64,000 nucleotides of DNA from Deltaproteobacteria bacterium (GTDB lineage Bacteria > Myxococcota > Kuafuiibacteriia > Kuafuiibacteriales > Kuafuiibacteriaceae): positions 186,001 to 250,000 of the forward strand of contig JACKEN010000009.1 in NCBI GenBank assembly GCA_020632995.1, in the 5' to 3' direction. The notes under the pieces are model-generated. The model ran no database searches. It was not told the origin of the DNA and saw only the letters and a program-made list of their open reading frames with translations. Shown one piece after another: positions 59,019-64,000 of the stretch. Numbering within the stretch: the stretch's first letter is position 1; each line of letters opens with the position of its first letter. The position numbers and the translations under genes are program-made.

Positions 59019-60520
59019 CGCTTGTACTTCCTCGGATCGATGTCGTGCTTCTTCACCCTGAGGCCCATCTTGCGCTCGGTGAGCCCCATCGCCCGCGCCG
59101 CCTCGGCCATGTTGCCGCGCGCGGTCTTCAGCGCGTCCTGCAGCAGGTCCCGCTCCACCGCGGCGAGGGTGGCCTCGAGGCCCCCCGACGCGGCGGTGCC
59201 GGTGGCCTCCGCGGTCTGCAAGGAGGGTGGCAGGTGGTGCCCGTGGATGACGCCGTCCTGCGTCAACAGCACCGCGCGCTCGATGCAGTTCTCGAGCTCC
59301 CGCACGTTCCCCGGCCAGTGGTAGGCCATCAGCATGTCGATGGCGGGGGTGGAGAGGCGCGACACCGTCTTGCCGTTCTTTCGCGCGAGGCGCTCCACGA
59401 ACGCGTCGGCCAGGAGCAGGATGTCGGTGCGCCGCTCCCTGAGCGGCGGCACGTGGATCGGGAACACGTTGAGCCGGTAGTAGAGGTCCTGGCGGAACTT
59501 CCCCTCCGCCATCAGCGCCTCGAGATCGCGGTTCGTCGCCGCCACCACCCGCACGTCCGCCTTCAGGGTCTCGTGCCCGCCCACCCGCTGGAACTCCTTC
59601 TGCTGCAGGATGCGGAGCAGGGTGATCTGCGAGCTGGGCGAGAAGTCCCCGATCTCGTCCAGGAAGATCGTGCCGCCGTGGGCCAGCTCGAAGCGGCCCC
59701 GGCGCTGGGCCACCGCCCCGGTGAAGGCGCCCGCCTCGTGCCCGAACAGCTCGCTCTCGAGCAAGCTCTCCGGCAACGCGGCGCAGTTCACCTTGACGAA
59801 GGGCTTGTCGGCCCGACGGCTGAGCTCGTGGATCGCGTCCGCCACCAGCTCCTTGCCCACCCCGCTCTCGCCCCGGATGAGCACGGTGGCGTCGCTCGGC
59901 GCCACCGTACGCACCGCGTCGAGCACCGCCTTCACCGCCTTGGAGCGCCCCACCAGCGCGGCGGGGTTCTTGCTCTGCTCGTAGCTCAGCTCCAGCTCGC
60001 GGCTGGCCTGCCGGAGCGCGGCCGCCTGGGCGATGATCGCCGCCACCACCTGCAGGATGTCGGCCGCCTCCTCGAGGTCGGCCTCGTCGAGCACCCAGTC
60101 CACCCCGAGCGCCCCGAGCACGTCGTCGTGAAAGCGGATGGGCACCGAGAGGAACGCCGCCTCCCCCGCGCGCGCCGCGCCGGTGCGGTTCAACAGCTGC
60201 GCGTCGGCGATGCGCGGCACCACCGCCGGCTGCCCGGTGACCACCACCTGCCCCGTGATCCCCTCGCCCAGCTGATAGCGCCCGCGGGCCTGCTCGGCGT
60301 CGGTGAGCCCGTACGCCGCCTCGATGCGGATCTCCTTGATGTCGCGCTGGAGCAGGGTCACCGTGCCGCGCACGATGCCGAGGTGCCGGGCCATCGCCCG
60401 GAGCACCGCGTCCAGGATGGCGTCCAGGCTCCCCTCACCGTCCACCAGGCGGCAGAGCTCGGTGAGCAGCGCGAGGAGGGCCCCGTCCGACGGGAGGGCC
60501 CGAGGTGCCGCGTCCACCAT
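59015..60520 (-). CDS. Sigma-54-dependent transcriptional activator, GAF-AAA-Fis (NifA-like layout)
   Basis: A 501-residue activator. GAF domain (residues ~20-170; LGEGITGQVVVTGQPAVVPR), central AAA+ domain with Walker A GESGVGKE (217-224), sigma-54 contact loop GAFTGA (264-269), GGTIFLDEIGDF (Walker B) and WPGNVRELENCIERAV. A Fis-type helix-turn-helix ends the protein (NMAEAARAMGLTERKMGLRV). It binds enhancer-like sites and opens sigma-54 promoters. It is divergent from amtB, whose upstream region has paired palindromes and a -24/-12 element. The GAF domain suggests control by a small ligand or redox/nitrogen signal. Lack of nif genes means NifA identity is not supported. Confidence 0.85.
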   Translation of the reverse strand: MVDAAPRALPSDGALLALLTELCRLVDGEGSLDAILDAVLRAMARHLGIVRGTVTLLQRDIKEIRIEAAYGLTDAEQARGRYQLGEGITGQVVVTGQPAVVPRIADAQLLNRTGAARAGEAAFLSVPIRFHDDVLGALGVDWVLDEADLEEAADILQVVAAIIAQAAALRQASRELELSYEQSKNPAALVGRSKAVKAVLDAVRTVAPSDATVLIRGESGVGKELVADAIHELSRRADKPFVKVNCAALPESLLESELFGHEAGAFTGAVAQRRGRFELAHGGTIFLDEIGDFSPSSQITLLRILQQKEFQRVGGHETLKADVRVVAATNRDLEALMAEGKFRQDLYYRLNVFPIHVPPLRERRTDILLLADAFVERLARKNGKTVSRLSTPAIDMLMAYHWPGNVRELENCIERAVLLTQDGVIHGHHLPPSLQTAEATGTAASGGLEATLAAVERDLLQDALKTARGNMAEAARAMGLTERKMGLRVKKHDIDPRKYKR

Positions 60521-60574
60521 CGCGTCACGCTCTCTTGAGCGACGCCGCCCGTCAATGTGCTGCAGCGCAAAATT

Positions 60575-60621
60575 CCTACGGAAACGTAGGTTGGCGCCTC
60601 ATTTCCCGACGAAAACGTAGG
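60575..60621. promoter_or_regulatory. Tandem enhancer-like palindromes upstream of amtB
   Basis: CCTACG-GAAA-CGTAGG (60575-60590) and CCGACG-AAAA-CGTAGG (60606-60621) are two 16-bp palindromes 31 bp apart centre to centre, three helical turns. They lie in the divergent gap between the sigma-54 activator and amtB, about 97 and 66 bp before the predicted amtB start. Placement and pairing fit upstream activator sites for the adjacent bEBP. Confidence 0.6.
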
Positions 60622-60653
60622 ACTGGGACCCCGATCCCGGGTCTGCTGGCCTC

Positions 60654-60667
60654 GGCACGGCGGTTGC
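60654..60667 (+). promoter_or_regulatory. Sigma-54 -24/-12 promoter of amtB
   Basis: GGCAC-GGCGG-TTGC: GG at 60654-60655 and GC at 60666-60667 are exactly ten bases apart, matching the sigma-54 consensus. Predicted transcription start ~60679, only 2-4 bases before the amtB ATG at 60682, which implies a nearly leaderless mRNA or a later translation start. Confidence 0.55.
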
Positions 60668-60681
60668 GAAGGGGGTCGGGC

Positions 60682-62142
<1,461 letters not shown>

Positions 62143-62146
62143 CCAG

Positions 62147-62162
62147 GCTACGAAGATGTAGG
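62147..62162. promoter_or_regulatory. Third enhancer-like palindrome, downstream of amtB
   Basis: GCTACG-AAGA-TGTAGG matches the 60575 site at 12 of 16 positions, and lies 5 bp after the amtB stop. It could be a weaker binding site for the same activator or chance. The remaining gap to 62335 contains the dispersed repeat and no gene. Confidence 0.3.
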
Positions 62163-62264
62163 ATCGCCGCCAGGGGGTTGGCGACGGTCCTGCAGCCGTT
62201 CTCCCCCGCCGAGGCGTCGCGTCAGCGCGTCAAACTTTGCGGCGTCTCGGCGGGGGCGTTCATA

Positions 62265-62335
62265 CTGGGGTCCCGGGCCGGCGGAGCCGTCCCACCCCTC
62301 GCCGCCGGCTACGGCCCGCCCCGCGCTCCGCTTGC
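62265..62335 (-). repeat. Dispersed ~70-bp repeat, copy B
   Basis: Same element as at 17935-18004, inverted: CTGGGGTCCCGGGCCGG...CGCGCTCCGCTTGC. It abuts the stop codon of the m5U methyltransferase gene. The two ends are conserved with copy A and the centre differs. Probably a REP-like intergenic element. Confidence 0.6.
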
Positions 62336-63599
62336 TCACCTCACAAACAGGCCCACCACCTCGCTGTGCTCGGTCTGCGGGTACAGGTCGAACAGTCCGC
62401 ACCCGGGCCAGGCGCAGGCCGCCCTGCGCGAGGATCCCCGCGTCGCGCGCGAAGGTCGCGGGGTCGCAGCTCACGAAGATCAGCGCGCTGGCCTCGGCCG
62501 CCTGGATCGCCTTCAGCACCTTGGCGTTCGTCCCGGTGCGGGGCGGATCCAGGAGCACCACCTCGGCCCGGCCGCCCTCGGCCACCCAGGACGTGAAGCC
62601 CTGCTCCACCCCGCTCAGGTGCACCCGCACGTTCTCGGGCGCCACCCGCCTTGCGAGGGCCACCGCGTCGCGAGCGCCCTCGAAGGCGTCCACCCGAGCC
62701 GCCCGCTTCGCGAGGACCCGGGTGAAGTTGCCGCTGCCCGAGTACAGGTCGACCGCCGACGCCGCGCCCTCGGGGCACAGCTCGGCCACGTAGCCCACCA
62801 GGGCCTGGTTCCCGCTCCGGCTCGCCTGGGCGAAGACCTGGGGCGAGGAGACCAGCGGGCCGTGCCCGTCGTCGCCCTCGGTCACCGCGTCGTTGCCGAA
62901 CAACAGGGGCACCCCGGCCGCCCGGGCCGCGGTGCGCGCGCCCTTGGTGAGGCCCTCGGGGAAGTCCGCGAGCACCGAGGCGCCGTCGAACACCAGGCTG
63001 ATCTCGTCCTCGCGGCGACCCTCCCGCCGCATCGGACCGCGCATCTCCATCGCGGGCCGGAGCGCGGTCAACACCTCTTGCAGCTCGGGCGCGAGCACCG
63101 GGCAGCGCTGGATGTCGACCACGTGCTTCGAGCGCCGGGCCCGAAAGCCGAGGCGCCCGTCGAGGGCGCGCACCAGGCGGGCGCGGGTGCGGTAGCCGTA
63201 GGGCGCGCCGCTCCAGGGGGCGTCGAACGTGGTCTCGGACAGGTCGAGGCCCCCGATGCGGGGAGGCGCCTCCCGGAGCGCGACGTCCTTGCTCGCCACC
63301 TGCTCGCCGTAGGCCACGTGCTGCAGGGTGCAGCCGCCGCACTGCGCATAGTGCGCGCAAGGTGGGTTGACGCGGCTCGGCCCCGGCTCGAGGACCTTCA
63401 CCACCTCGGCCCGCACGAAGCTCTTGTTGTCCTTGGTGAGCCGGGCCTCGACCCGCTCACTCGGGGCGGCCCCGCTCACGAAGACCACCCTGCCGTCGGG
63501 GTGGCGCGCCACCGCGTCGCCGCCCGAGGCCAGGTGCGGCTCGGTCGTGAGCTGCAACGTGGCTTGCGCGCGGCCCGCTTGCGCAGGCTTTCTTGTCAT
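62336..63599 (-). CDS. RNA (uracil-5-)-methyltransferase, RlmD/TrmA family (one frameshift)
   Basis: A 420-residue SAM-dependent methyltransferase when corrected. N-terminal TRAM domain, [4Fe-4S] Cys cluster (PPCAHYAQCGGCTLQHV with a distal Cys in IQRCPVL), SAM motif VDLYSGSGNFTRVL, and catalytic Cys in FVSCDPATFARD. An extra T near 62396 displaces the last residues. The corrected ending DLYPQTEHSEVVGLFVR is the canonical family C-terminus and stops at 62336. It methylates C5 of a uridine in 23S rRNA or tRNA; which one cannot be told. It is 25 bp downstream of the PilZ gene. Confidence 0.85.
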
Positions 63600-63624
63600 T
63601 CCGTCGCCCTGCTTCCTGGCTTCT

Positions 63625-63963
63625 CTAGCCCGGCCCGTAGGCCTTCACCATGTCCTCGAGCTTCTTCTTCACCTCATCGGTGAAGTCGACGAACTCGATC
63701 CCCATGCCCGGGGGATGCTGCTCCCGGTCCTTCAAGGTGGAGACCCACTTCACCACGCCGTCGAGCGCGAAGGGTGCATCCCCGTCGGGAAGAGTAAGTC
63801 GTAGACGCACCCGCTCGCCCACGTCCAGCGGAAGCGATGTGCGGATGAAGATGCCGCCCTGGGAGATGTTTCGGGTGTAGTCGGTGATGAAGCTCCCCAC
63901 GGTCCGATAGTCGACCTTCACGTCCGCGGGCAGGCGGGGGCTCTTGCGGTTCTCCGAGGACAC
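63625..63963 (-). CDS. PilZ-domain protein (c-di-GMP receptor type)
   Basis: A 112-residue single-domain protein with GTG start. The c-di-GMP-binding motifs are present in modified form: ENRKSPRLP (usual RxxxR) near the N-terminus and NISQGGIFI (usual D/N-x-S-x-x-G). It resembles the small PilZ family typical of myxobacteria (KWVSTLKDREQHPPGMGIEF). Such proteins link c-di-GMP to motility or surface traits. The first arginine motif is shifted, so nucleotide binding may be weak. Promoter lies beyond 63963. Confidence 0.85.
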   Translation of the reverse strand: MSSENRKSPRLPADVKVDYRTVGSFITDYTRNISQGGIFIRTSLPLDVGERVRLRLTLPDGDAPFALDGVVKWVSTLKDREQHPPGMGIEFVDFTDEVKKKLEDMVKAYGPG

Positions 63964-64000
63964 GGGGAAAGACTACCCCAGCGGGCGCCCGGCGCAAGGG

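Noticed and set aside
59015..60520. Assignment of the sigma-54 activator as NifA
   Set aside because: The GAF-AAA-Fis layout fits, but no nif genes are present and the Cys-rich linker of NifA is absent; only a generic activator is supported.

Overview
The window is a very GC-rich stretch of a didermic, Myxococcota-like bacterium. The evidence is a secreted metallopeptidase ending in a MYXO-CTERM-type tag (Cys-rich motif, hydrophobic segment, Arg cluster), giant DUF4215/Ig-like lipoproteins, an OmpA protein with thrombospondin type-3 repeats, a PilZ protein of the myxobacterial kind and a complete gspC-to-gspN type II secretion cluster. No rRNA, tRNA, CRISPR array or intact insertion sequence was seen.

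Layout. 1-3.4 kb (+): end of a PIG-L-type deacetylase gene, a 43-residue membrane peptide and a sodium:solute symporter. 3.4-17.1 kb (-): ten tightly packed genes, nearly all with ATGA/GTGA overlaps: corA, pgsB, pgsC, pgsW, C39-like peptidase, RLAN/ATP-grasp ligase, GCS2-type ligase, a CPA2 antiporter, a second CPA2 antiporter fused to a STAND/AAA-like ATPase, and an MscS channel. It joins synthesis of a gamma-glutamyl polymer or peptide to ion transport and is the most unusual part of the window. 17.2-24.8 kb (-): exonuclease-like/GIY-YIG protein, [2Fe-2S] ferredoxin, tRNA-dihydrouridine synthase, enolase-superfamily protein, MYXO-CTERM metallopeptidase. 25.4-29.8 kb: MATE transporter, serine hydrolase, OmpA protein. 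29.8-40.9 kb (+): glmU, glmS and two giant lipoproteins. 41.0-55.3 kb (+): gspC-D-E-F-G-H-I-J-K-L-M-N plus two small envelope genes, behind a sigma-54-like promoter. 55.4-60.5 kb: Cys-rich secreted peptide, cytochrome c protein, molybdopterin oxidoreductase and a sigma-54 activator. 60.7-64 kb: amtB with a convincing sigma-54/activator control region, an m5U methyltransferase and a PilZ protein.

Two sequence-wide signals cut across the genes. (1) The palindrome GCAA-N6-TTGC occurs 19 times exactly and 21 more times with one G or C substitution, far above chance, and is almost absent from the T2SS cluster. (2) About 22 single-base indels break otherwise sound genes. They lie outside 41.0-62.3 kb, and three sit within about 6 nt of such a palindrome. 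They look more like long-read consensus errors than gene decay, so the affected genes are annotated as single CDSs with the shift noted.

Together the genes suggest a free-living predatory or saprophytic bacterium with heavy investment in secretion, surface proteins and ionic/envelope homeostasis. The amtB locus indicates sigma-54-controlled ammonium uptake.
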